Positions 1 to 10,300 of a stretch of DNA of 64,000 nucleotides are shown here, piece by piece. Each line of letters starts with the position of its first letter. Within the stretch, counting starts at the first letter, position 1. The notes beneath the pieces are model-generated. The model was given only the letters and a program-made list of their open reading frames with translations. It made no database searches and had not been told where the DNA came from. Made by a program: the position numbers and the translations under genes. Source of the DNA: Stenocarpella maydis (taxonomy: Eukaryota; Ascomycota; Sordariomycetes; Diaporthales; Diaporthaceae); assembly GCA_002270565.1 (NCBI GenBank), contig NQMI01000132.1, positions 66,482-130,481 on the forward strand, in the 5' to 3' direction.

Positions 1-1053
1 AAAGAAACAGTTGCTCAGCCTTCTGCTGTATTTGACCTGCACTTTGCGCCACAGGAAGACCAGGGCGATATTTGTGCAGCAGTATCTAGTACCGGAACCA
101 TATCGCTCTTCAGGCTCACCGAGGTCCAGTCAACAGCTGAGGACACACCCGGTGGCCGCTATCTTCAGCCCCTGAGCGTACTCAGAATCCCGCAGCTGCC
201 TGAGGATGATTCTTTCACCTCCTTTACCTGGCACCCTGGAATACCAGGCCTCATGGCCGTCACCACCTCCACGGGCAAAGTGGTCCTCGCCCGTGTTCAG
301 AACGGCTACAAGGACGTCGAACTGTCCCGCACAGTCCTCAACCACGACGCAGAGGCCTGGTGTGCCGCCTTCTCACCAATCTCACATCGGACCCCTGGCT
401 CGGAGGAGACGCTCTCGACAGTGTTTTCGGGCGGCGACGACTTCAGGCTGCTGGTTGGCACCCATGCCATATCCCCGGACGCGGAGGAAGGCACAAACCC
501 CTCGGAATCAGAACCCGCCGCGGACTCGGGCTCCGAGGACGAACCCGAGCAGGCCTCCGGCAAGAGAGGTATCCAGCACGACGCCGGCGTGACAGCCATC
601 CTCCCGCTGCGGCTTACCACGTCGGAAGGGTACGACCTCGTTATTACAGGTAGCTACAGCGATCACCTGTCTGTGTGGGGCATCATCCCACCGCACAAGA
701 CGGAGGGCCTCCCGACGGTCAGGAGGCTGCTGAGGAGGAGGGACCTCGGCGGCGGCGTGTGGCGGCTCAAGGTCATCGGAGAGCTGAGCGAGTATCCCGG
801 GGACCGCTGGACGGTGACGCTCCTGGTGTCGTGCATGCACGCCGGTGCTAGGATTGTCCGCCTCGAGGGGGACCTCGCCACAGTTCACAATATCGAGGTA
901 CTCTGGCGCTTTGAGGAGCACAAGAGTATGAACTACGGGAGTGATTACAGGTGGGTCGACAGTCGCGGATTCTTCGGCGAGGGAGAGGGAAGGAAGATTG
1001 TGTGCGTTTCGATCAGCTTCTACGACAAGAAGCTATGCTTGTGGACCTTTTGA
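1..1053 (+). CDS. DPH7: Diphthine methyltransferase (DPH7-like WD40 protein), 5' partial
   Basis: The frame is open from base 1 to the TGA at 1051-1053, so the start lies upstream of the window; about 350 residues are visible. The protein is a beta-propeller of degenerate WD repeats (SFTWHPG, WCAAFSP, VITGSYSDHLSVW, and the end FYDKKLCLWTF). The run GSYSDHLSVW and the order of repeats match Dph7/Rrt2 (YBR246W), which demethylates methylated diphthine on elongation factor 2 in the cytosol so that the last amidation step of diphthamide synthesis can occur. An acidic loop of about 30 residues (EEGTNPSESEPAADSGSEDE) lies between two blades and is probably disordered. No introns are seen in the visible part. 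The family call is firm; enzyme activity is inferred from homology. Confidence 0.85.
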   Translation, partial: KETVAQPSAVFDLHFAPQEDQGDICAAVSSTGTISLFRLTEVQSTAEDTPGGRYLQPLSVLRIPQLPEDDSFTSFTWHPGIPGLMAVTTSTGKVVLARVQNGYKDVELSRTVLNHDAEAWCAAFSPISHRTPGSEETLSTVFSGGDDFRLLVGTHAISPDAEEGTNPSESEPAADSGSEDEPEQASGKRGIQHDAGVTAILPLRLTTSEGYDLVITGSYSDHLSVWGIIPPHKTEGLPTVRRLLRRRDLGGGVWRLKVIGELSEYPGDRWTVTLLVSCMHAGARIVRLEGDLATVHNIEVLWRFEEHKSMNYGSDYRWVDSRGFFGEGEGRKIVCVSISFYDKKLCLWTF

Positions 1054-2160
1054 GGCCACGACAAAAGAAAAAGGGGGTGGTAGTTAAAGCGTTTCAACGA
1101 TCTGGATGTACCTGGACTGAGTGTACCAAGTCATGTTTGCGTGCTGGAGTTGAGCACAAGGCCTCGACTTTCGTATCCCGGCATACCGAGAGAGTAAAGG
1201 AAGGGAAATCTACCACACACTCTCACGATACCAACTCCCACCAATAACCAAACCTCAAATGTATCCAGAAAATTAGCCCGGCTGAACCCCTCTACTTGAA
1301 TTTAGCAATGGCATGAATTATATTCCGGTGTGCCCTCCGATTTTACGTGCGAAGATATACCTCAACCATTTCAAATCCTCCCGTATTGCCTGTTAGCCAG
1401 GTAAGCGCGTCAACCTCGACATTTCCATAGGATTACCCAGGTCCAGACCTGAACTTGATATCACAAGACTAAATTTACCCGCGCATTCGTTGCAAAAAGA
1501 GACCAAGCTGACGAGAGCCCTGGGAATCGAACCCAGCCCGTGATATCTCTGTTAGCCACGCCGCCAATCGGAGGCGCCCATGCAAAGTGGTCGGGTCGAC
1601 ATTAAAGCCCACGCAGAAACACCCATGCAGCCACTACACCAGACTCCCGAAGGAATTGTCCGAGGGTGAAGCTATATGGCGAGCGCGATAAACGGCCTCC
1701 TACTCGCCCAGTCGAGTCTAACAGCGCTTGATAGCTTGCTAACAATGCCAAAGACTTGACAGCAAATGTCTGGAGAAAGAGCACGACAAAGAATAAGAAG
1801 GTGGTAAAGGGAGGTTCAGGAATTGAATGTGGACCCAATGTGCTTCCTTCGACATCCGTTGATAGATACAAATGTATAATCAACGTACCGTCCTCTACTA
1901 AGCTAGGAGAGAGATTTCGAGTTGCTCCAAAATCATACTTCTGGGACGAGGGTCAACAGATGCTTTGCCAATGAACGCTACCCCTGAACCGTGCTCTAGG
2001 GGTCATAATTAACGGTACGAGATTGTTAAGTAACACACATATGCCACGTGAAGTGTCATTTAAACACACTCTACTTGAGATCTAAGATGTCTTGGACAAG
2101 GAAATGGAAAAGCCGTCTTCAAACAGCTCCTCGGGCGAGAAAAGCAGCAGGCTCAGTCGC
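1054..2160. other. Intergenic, between DPH7 and GAA1 3' ends
   Basis: Shared 3' flank of two convergent genes. Apart from the tRNA-like element at 1494-1580, no coding region with recognisable composition or homology is seen. Confidence 0.6.
1494..1580 (-). ncRNA. tRNA-like Pol III element or decayed tRNA
   Basis: On the minus strand there is a perfect B-box/T-arm (stem CTGGG, loop TTCGATT, stem CCCAG, at about 1520-1536), an A-box-like block (TTGGCGGCGTGGCTAAC, about 1551-1567) and, downstream, a run of five T at 1494-1498 that could end Pol III transcription. The spacing between the D-like and T-like arms is too short for a normal anticodon arm, and no 5' partner of the 3' acceptor GGCTCTC is found. 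It is therefore not an intact tRNA; it may be a deleted tRNA gene or a tRNA-derived SINE head. Confidence 0.35.
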
Positions 2161-4216
2161 TCACTTCCCAGCTTTCTTGCCCTCTGCTCCGCTCGCGCCT
2201 GGCCTCCCCAGCACGGCAATAGCACCGACAAGCCAGGCGGGCCACCAGACGCCCCAGGCGACGACGCTTGTATACATGCTCCAGACATGCCACCCGAAGG
2301 CCGCCTCGCGCAGCACCTCGCCCAGGCCGGACCACGCCGACCAGTACGCGCTCCACAGGGCCAGCACCGCGGTCGGCGCCAGCAGGTGGAGGAGCAGCGC
2401 CGAGGCCCACCGCGCCGCGGGCAGGGAGGGCCATGGCCGCACGAACGAGAGCGGCGTCGAGAGCAGCCCCACCATGAGCGAGAGGGAGAAGTTGAGCGTC
2501 GCCAGCGTGGAGAGGAACATTCCCAGCAGGAGGAGGGAGAAGGACTGCATCAGGGCGTACTGCTGCGCAGTCGGGCGGAACCTGGTTGTCAGCAGGTGGG
2601 AGGCGACGTGTGGGAGGGCGGCGTTGAGGGCCGTGAAGATGATGAAGACTGGGGTGTGCATCTGCGGGCTGTTAGTTTTTTTTTTTTATTTTTTTTTTTA
2701 AATTTTTTTTTATTTTTTATTTTTTTTTAAAAAAATTTTAAAAAAATTTTTTTTTTTTTTTTACGTCCGGATGTGTCCAGGATGGGGCGAAACTTACGCC
2801 CTCGGGCAGGTTATTGAAAATGTAGAACGGGACGACACCCAGGAACTGACAGCCGGCGACAAGCACCAGAGGGAGCAAGAAGTCCCTCTCGGAGGCCGGT
2901 GTCAGAATGGCGTCGGCCGGGCCCTTGTCGCCCGTCGCCGCCTTCTCCTTGCCGGTGGTCTCTGCCGGCTTTTCGACCTCCCCAGCCTGGCCGCTCCTCA
3001 CCCACAGCGCGATCGATATGATGGTAAAGTTTGCCGCGACCAACATGGCGCTCGGCAGGTAGGTGCCGATGCTGACGAAGCGGTCCTTGTGCATGAGCAG
3101 GTAGAAGAAGAAGCTCTGGTGCAGGTGCTCGAGCAGGTTGTTGAGGGAGCGGAATGTGCCCTCGACGACACGGCCCATGGCCATCTCGTCCTGCCAGCCC
3201 TCGCCGTAGGGGCGGAGGGTGACGGCGTCGACGTGGTAGGGGATGAAGCAGCTGTGCGGGCCGGACGCCATGCCCAGCCCCTGCTTCATCATGCCGCGCA
3301 GCATGGTGCGCAGCCTGTCGTCGTACGAGTCGCCGTGGGACCACATCTCCTGGATGGACACGCCGATGCCCATCTGGCCGCCGGCGATGTTGACGACGCT
3401 GTTGATGAGGTCCAGGTTGGGCAGCTGCCCGTTGATGCCGTCGTACACGACGTGCAGCGAGTGGAAGCGGTGCTCCTGCGCGTAGTCGAGCGCGATGGCG
3501 CCCTGCAGCGCCCCGGACTTCATGGGCAGCGGGTCGATGCGCCGCGTGTCGTGGGCGTCGTGGTACGCGTCCACCCACGCCTGCGGGCCCGCGAGGCTGT
3601 CGGGCGGCACCACGAGGATGATGTCCTTGGACCACAGGGACCACCGCCGGAAGTAGCGCGCCAGCGTCAGCAGCAGCGCCACCCCGCGCCGGTTGAGCTC
3701 GCCGCGGACGTTCTGCCAGGCGGCGACCAGCACGATGGCCTCGGTCGCGTCGCCTCGCGGGGCCTGCAGGATGGCATAGACGTTCTCGCCGGCGTACGTG
3801 TTGCCCGAGCTAGAGTAGGTGAAGTTCTGCCGGCCGGCCTTGAGCCCAACAGCCTTGAAGATGCCCTCGAGCCCGTCGTTGACCTCGGTGTTGGTCCGCC
3901 CAACAAGCGCGTCGACCTCGTGCTTGTACGCCCGGAAGACGTTCTGGTCGCTGCCGCCGAAATACGTGTGCACCTGGCCCGGCAGGAGCGCGTTCTCGGA
4001 AATGTAGGTCCGCCGGGAGTAGTCGTTCTGCGGTAGCATGAGCAGCCACACGACGCCGACGACGATGCACAGCAGGGAGATGTAGGGCGGCAGCTTCAGG
4101 AGGCGGGGGTCGCGGCGGAGGCGCAGGGCGCCGGCTTGAGCAGGGGGTCAGCCATGGGGGATGGAATGGGACCCGGTGGGCGGGACGGTTTGCAACTCAC
4201 ATAGGAGCTGCGACAT
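2161..4216 (-). CDS. GAA1: GPI transamidase subunit Gaa1
   Basis: Three exons fit exactly: 4216-4201 (16 nt), 4134-2798 and 2661-2161, with donors gtgagt and gtaagt and phases 1 and 0, giving 617 residues against 614 in yeast Gaa1. The N-terminus reads MSQLLSGALRLRRDPRLLK, then a transmembrane helix (about residues 23-37). A large ER-lumenal domain follows, with the peptidase-M28-like Gaa1 fold (VLVAAWQNVRGELNRRGVAL, DIILVVPPDSLAGPQAWVDAYH, and LPNLDLINSV). Several C-terminal membrane spans follow. Gaa1 is part of the ER complex that cleaves the C-terminal signal of precursors and transfers preformed GPI. The start was chosen because only this ATG, 16 nt before a consensus donor, joins in frame to the conserved LRLRRDPR block. 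The second intron (2797-2662) contains a long A/T homopolymer tract. Confidence 0.9.
2671..2761. repeat. Long A/T homopolymer tract inside GAA1 intron 2
   Basis: About 90 bases made only of A and T, mostly runs of 7-16 identical bases, lie between the donor (2797) and the branch point/acceptor (CTAAC at about 2670, AG at 2662-2663) of GAA1 intron 2. Length is likely unstable in vivo and in sequencing. Confidence 0.9.
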
Positions 4217-4857
4217 CGTGTTGCTCTCGTGGGCGTGGGCGCTCAGGGGAGCTTGGGGTTCGAGGAAAGGAGAGAGGTGCCGGCAGCACGTGTCCCTTCA
4301 GGCGCCTGCAGGCCAATGAGTTACCCGGCGGAGCACACTTGCAGGCTCAAGGACCCATGGAGTCGAAGCACACACAGCCGTATTCCCCACAACCAGCCTT
4401 GCGACGTGACAGGTTGTTGTCGTATCCTGCTGTTGATGTCCATGACGGAGCCTCCGAGAAGCTTAGCTGGCTTGTAGCCTTCAATTGCATAATAGTCCCC
4501 GCTATTTGAATACTGTGTGGCACACGCTTTGGGCCTCGCCCAAGAGACCCATGTCAAAGTGTCAAAGTGTCTGGTCTTGATCTACTTGATGCTCTTAGAA
4601 TTTGTTGAAAGCCATGCTTGCTGGCCGACTGCAAAGCCCAGTCCTGATTCTAGCCTGCGAGGTGATTAAATGGCTCTGAGAGCGACCGAGTTAAAAGACC
4701 CTGACCAGATCGCAACACCTTCCCGACCAGCAACGCCAGCAAGCGCCCCCCCCCTCCCCCGCTATCCAGATTACCATGTAACAACCGCATATCGTGCATG
4801 ATGAGAACAAGTCTTTTGGTAAACAGAAGAAATCCAAGCGAGTCCACGTTGTGTCGC
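4217..4857. other. Intergenic between GAA1 start and RBD2 end
   Basis: Holds the GAA1 promoter/5' UTR (right after 4216 on the minus strand) and the RBD2 3' end. No gene seen. Confidence 0.6.
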
Positions 4858-5865
4858 CTAAGGGCCCAGCCTCTGTCCAGCACCACCAGTACCAACAACA
4901 CCCAACGGCATACCCTGCGACGGTCCAACGCCACCGGCGGCCGAGGGGAGAACACCGAAGCGCCCGTACGTCTTCTGGTCGACGCTCACGTAGCGCGGCA
5001 GCCTCTGGAGCAGCTTGAGGCGGGCCTCGATCCAGCGCAGCGCCTTCTCGGGCGGCGACAGGAACTTGAGGTAGCCCAGGCCGCATACGTAGCCGATGGC
5101 GAGCCCGGCCGCGTGGCCCAGGAAGCTCGTGTTGGGAACCAGCGCCGCGATGATGACCATCAGTATCAGTGGCGTCGCCCACGTCGGGATGTTGTACGTC
5201 GCGATGGTGAAGTGCGGGTTCGTCCGGTACGTGCGCATCGCCTCCGCGCCCAGCAGCAGGAAGAACCACACGCTCGCGCCCATGACGCCGTTGTTGGAGT
5301 GAAGGATCACTTTTTCCATGAGGATGTAGAGGAACGCTGGGAAGGTCGAGAAGGCTGTGCGTTTGTGGTGTGGTGTGGTTAGCTTGCTGACGGCAAAGTC
5401 TCGGCCCGCGGGGTGGAATGCAGTCTTGCTCACGTCCAAAGAACAGCGCCAAGCTGGTCAATGTCCCGTATTCACTCTCGAATCGCTCCAGAAGAGGCGT
5501 CAAGGCCAGGACGTTCATGATCATGTGCAGGAAGTTGAGGTGTATCAGCGGGTACGTGTTCGTTCGGTACACTGGCCAAGGCTGTCAGTTATCGCGTTAC
5601 ACGCCCACCAGTCTAATCCCCTCCGTGGGTGACCTATCCGTCCATCGCAGGATCCCAGTGGAAGGCAGCACTCACGGCTCGTGATTCCGACCTCGTCCGG
5701 CACCAGCGCGCCCCACGCCTGCATGTCCCATCTCGACCCAGAAACCACGCCCGCGGCCCACGTCGCCACTATTATAGACACGACGAGCCTTGTGAAAAGC
5801 GGCAGTTTGTAGACGTATGACTTCGCGCGCCCAGCGCTGAAGGACTGGAGCGTCGGTGTCGACAT
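4858..5865 (-). CDS. RBD2: Rhomboid family serine protease Rbd2
   Basis: Three exons: 5865-5676, 5571-5434 and 5354-4858, with phases 1 and 1, give 274 residues (yeast Rbd2 has 262). It starts MSTPTLQSFSAGRAKSYVYK. The Leu codon is split at the first junction, giving ITS-L-YRTNTYPLIH. The nucleophile is Ser in the GAS motif (NNGVMGASVWFF, about residue 137) and the general base is His in GHAAG (about residue 190), so both catalytic residues are present. Six membrane spans are visible, followed by a short soluble tail after PRYVSVDQKTYGRFG. Rbd2-type rhomboids act in the Golgi; in fission yeast and Aspergillus they process the SREBP transcription factor. That role here is inferred from the family. 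Confidence 0.9.
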
Positions 5866-7321
5866 TGCAATTGCTTCGCACGGACCCGACTGGAACGATG
5901 TTGCCTGAGGGAGAAAGCAAGGTGGGCTGCGCACGTGTCATGGGTTTGCCGATGCTATACTCCAGTGGGGTCCGAGTCCTCTTTCCTTTTTGAGCTGAGA
6001 TGGCCAATCTGTGATCATCTTGCGAGCGGTGATACCGCCCGAAGTGTCGCAGTGGTGTTGCTGGCCTGTGAATATAAATGACACGACTTGAACATGGGGG
6101 GAATTGAAATCGCAGGCTGCCGGCACTACGTCGCAAATAGAAGCAGGGCTTATCTCTTATCTGGCGGCCCCGCCAAGTGTCTATCGCTATAGTCTCTGTT
6201 GACGCAACATTGCAAGTGACCTGTGCGTCTAGCCGGGAAATACCTTATATCCAGGACACTCAGATATTTGCACCCAGAAAAGCAGAGGACATGCCGACAC
6301 GCCATTCATCCCATGGCGAAACCAGAGACTATCACAAAGCCCAACGCGTACACTCTTACACCTAGGACCAATTTGCTGAGAGTGAGTCTTGGGTTTATGT
6401 GCTGTGAGAGTAAGTATTACAGGAGTAGGTGTGTTGGTAGTGGCTGGTCTGGTGTATGTGTATGTGTATGTGTTCTAGGTGTGGGTGCTCTGGGTGTCTG
6501 GTGGCAGGTGCTCTGAGCATCTGTCTGGGTGCGGGAATTCTAGGTATGGGTCTCTTATACAAAGTAGTATGGGTAGTGGGTGACATGGGTGTAACTTACT
6601 ATAGAATTTGGGGGTAGGTCTTGTCGAGTTCAGAGGTCGGTGTTGTGGGACTGGGAGTCGTGTCTTGTGAGAGTGGGAGTTGTAGGGGTAGGTGTTATAG
6701 ATATAGGTATGATAAGGATAGGGATGTATAGGTGTTATAGGTATAACTGCCACAGGTGTTGTTCAAGTGTGGGAGTAGGTGGAGCAGGTGCAGGTGTACA
6801 TACACTAGTGCAGGCGTTGAGTATTGCCACTTTAAAGGTGGTTGTTTGGGTAGTAGGTATTGAGGGTATGTATGTGTAGATGTTATGAGTGTGGCCCACA
6901 GGTATTATTGGCTTATAAGTTCGAGTGTTGAAAGTCCTGGTGTTGCGGATGTGGGTGTGGGCGATGTACCAGTGTACCCTCCTTTCTTCTGGGCGTGAAT
7001 TTCTAACTCCTCCAGTTTCCTATTCACATGTCACGGCACTCGGGCCATTTCGTAACCTTTAAAATAATTTCATTTGTACAACATCAAAAAAATGCGACGT
7101 TGCCTGTCAGGGTGATGTAAAGTTCCAAACCGATGAGCTCCATACCCGAGAACCCCTCCGCCTAAAACAAGCGAGTATGGTATTTAAAGTATCGTCTTCT
7201 TCGTCTCTGTCCTACCCACAGCCCATCTTGGTCCTGTTCTGGACCGTGGCTGATCGTACTCTTCGCCTTACATTTTGACACGGGCGCGTGTGCGCGCGAT
7301 CACCCTGTGAAGGTGATGAAT
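5866..7321. other. Intergenic, RBD2 promoter to aconitase 3' end
   Basis: Contains the RBD2 upstream region, then the G/T-rich degenerate array listed separately (6395-6965), then the 3' flank of aconitase. No protein gene is supported. Confidence 0.6.
6395..6965 (+). repeat. Degenerate G/T-rich minisatellite (TAGGTGT-like units)
   Basis: Strand-biased tract on the + strand with many variants of TAGGTGT, GTATGTGTATGTGT, GGGTGTCTGG and GGTGTTATAGGTAT. The unit is irregular, so it looks like an old or fast-changing minisatellite and not a clean microsatellite. The open frames crossing it are repeat artefacts. Confidence 0.7.
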
Positions 7322-10300
7322 TTATTTGTTGGCCTTGGCCATGGTGTTCAGAGCGCTGCCGTTCTTGAACCACTCGATCTGGCCGGCGTTGAAGGTGTGG
7401 GACAGCTTGACCTCGAATGGCTTGCCGTCCTTGGGCTTGACAACCATGGTCAGGGGCTTGCCAACTTCGAGCTCGGTGGCCTTGAGGTCAACCTGTGGAA
7501 ATCTTGATTAATATGCGATACTTAGTGTCATTTTTTGAACGTATGAACGTACCTTGGCGTCGGTGGGGATCTTGTCGTAGTCCTCGGGGTTGCTGAAGGT
7601 CAATGGCAGCATGCCTTGCTTCTTCAGGTTGGTCTCGTGGATACGAGCGAACGACCGGGTGATGATGGCAACACCACCAAGGTGACGGGGCTCCAGAGCA
7701 GCGTGCTCACGGGAAGAACCCTCACCGTAGTTCCAGTCACCAATGACGACCCACTTGATGCCCTTGGCCTTGTAGTCACGGGCAACAGCTGGCACGGCAT
7801 CCCACTGGCCGGTGGTGGCGTTCAGAACCTTGTTGGCCTCGCCATTGGCGGCGTTCATGGCACCAATCAGCATGTTGTTGGAGATGTTGTCCAAGTGGCC
7901 ACGGTACTTGAGCCAAGGACCAGCCATAGAGATGTGGTCGGTGGTGGTCTTGCCCTGGGTCTTGATCAGGATAGGGGCATCAATGTAGTCCTTGCCGTCC
8001 CACGCGTTGAAAGGCTGGAGGACCTGGAGACGGTCCGAGGAAGGAGCAACCTGAACGCTGACGGCGGATCGGTCGGCGGGAGGGGCCTGGTATGTGTCCT
8101 GGCCAGGGTCATATCCCCTCGTGGGGAGACCGTCACCAGTAGGGGCCTTCAGGGTGAACTCATTGCCATCCTTGTCCTTGAGCTTGTCGGTCAAGGGGTT
8201 GAAAGACAGGGTACCAGCAATAGTCATGGCAACGACCAGGTCGGGGGAAGTCACGAAGGAGTGAGTGGCAGGGTTGCCATCGTTTCGGCCAGTGAAGTTA
8301 CGGTTGTACGAGGAAATGATCGAGTTCGCCTCGCCCTTCTTGACGTCGCGGCGGTCCCATTGACCAATGCAGGGGCCGCAGGCGTTGGCCAGGACAACAC
8401 CACCGTACTCCTCGAAGGTCTTCAGCTGGCCGTCGCGGGCGATGGTGGCACGGATCTGCTCGGAACCAGGGGTGACGAAGAAGGCAGACTTGGCCTTCAG
8501 ACCATGGGCCATGGCATCCTGGGCGATGGAGGCGGCGCGGGACATGTCCTCGTACGAGGAGTTGGTGCAGGAGCCGATCAGGCCGGCCTTGAGCTCCTCA
8601 GGCCAGTTGTTGGCCTTGACAGCCTCGCTGAACTTGGAGATGGGGGTGGCCAGATCGGGGGTGAAGGGGCCATTGATGTGAGGCTCGAGCTCGGACAGGT
8701 TGATCTCGATCAGCTGGTCGTACTCGGCGCCCTCGTCCTCGCGCAGCTCCTTGGCGTAGACGCGCGAGAAGTCACCGATTTCCTGACGCTTGGTGGCCTT
8801 CAGGTAGTCGTACATGCGGTCGTTGAAGGGGAAAACCGAGGTCGTCGCACCAATTTCCGCACTATGGCATTCAAAATTAGTTATCCGAAAATCTAAAATG
8901 ATGAATAATTCCGGGAAGTATTCACCCCATATTGGCGATTGTGGCCATGCCAGTGGCAGAAACACTATCGAGACCGGGACCTAGATGACGAAGAAGTTGA
9001 CAGATTAGCAAAATGTTGGCGGTTTTGACGGAGAGGCTGACGAAATGCTGGCGGTGAAGGCAGAAGTTGACATAATAGCGAAATATCGGCGAAGAGAACT
9101 GGTAGATTCTCTTTGGACAGGGTCCAAGACGTCAAAAAAGCCAAAAAGATTCGACAACAGGGTGGTTAGTGCTGCTGTTTGGCGCCCGCAACTGGCAGGG
9201 CACCCTCAACAGCAGGCTTGAATGGAGTGAAGAAAGACGCCAGGTGTTGCTGCTTGGCACCGGAAACTGGCACTGGCTTGGAAGATCCAGCAGAGGCATT
9301 GCCGGAAATGGGCTGCAGTCTGGCACGGGCCTGTTGCAAACGAGCGTTGGCAGCGTGTTTAGGCCCTCGGAGATGTTTCGTCAAGGCAGGTTTCTGGCTG
9401 AAAGCGTGGTTGCAGACGTGACAGAAATGCCGTTTCTCCTCGATAGCCTTGATCTTGCACCTCTTGTCCGCAGCCTTGACAGATTCCGGGTTGTTCTGGC
9501 AGTGCTTCTGTGTCCCCTCCCTCTTCTTGGCAAGATGGGCCTCTGGATCGGCAGCTTTGATGCTCTCCCGATATTCCACCATGTAGTCAGACCGGCGATT
9601 GGCGATCTCGGTAGCCATTTCTTCCAGTTCTTGGGCAGTGAGGTTGTGGTCACCTTTGACGGATTCGATGAAGGCATTGTGAGAGCACAGATCCTCGTAC
9701 TCAAGAGACTCGACAGTCCATCGCCAGGTGTGGCCCATCCCGTGAGCATCGTCTGCCGCAGAACGGATGGCCCAGAGGACAAATGTGAACATGGCCTCCA
9801 GTGCGACAACAGAATGCGAATGCCGGGGATCAAACTGGCAGAAGGATTGGGAGTCTGGCAGAGGATTCCCCTGTGGACGAACTTGTACACGTCTTTGACA
9901 GCTTTTTCGACGTAACGTGGCAGGGCCTTGAGTCTGCGGTATTGCTCCAGACGAGCCCAGCAGCCAATCAGACTGTCAGTCCCAGAGCCGACATAGATCA
10001 GAGGCACGCAACCAGCCTTCTCCAAGACCACCAGGTACATAGCCCAGATCTCGTTGTTGCCAGTTGGGAGGCTCTTGAAGTAGTCAATGGTAGGGGGACT
10101 ATCAGATTGGAGGACGTCCAAGAGACCAGGGGCGAATGTGATGGGCACCAGACTGGCAAGTACTGTCAGGGCAGCCATATCTGGCAGGTATCTGAGGAAG
10201 AGAGGGTTGCGAAGTCGGTAGTAAGTGGCCATGAAGGTGGTCCAGGCGAGTCCCAGAACGGTCTGGAGGGCGGTGATTCCGGCACCTGAATCCAGGATTG

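Noticed and set aside
2771..4036. Long + strand open frame of 421 codons opposite GAA1
   Set aside because: It is the antisense of GAA1 exon 2; GC-rich third positions keep it open, and the translated text is low-complexity Val/Asp/Gly/Ala-rich with no domain.
7616..8896. 426-codon + strand frame opposite aconitase
   Set aside because: Antisense shadow of the large aconitase exon; Val/Gly/Leu-rich text, no domain.
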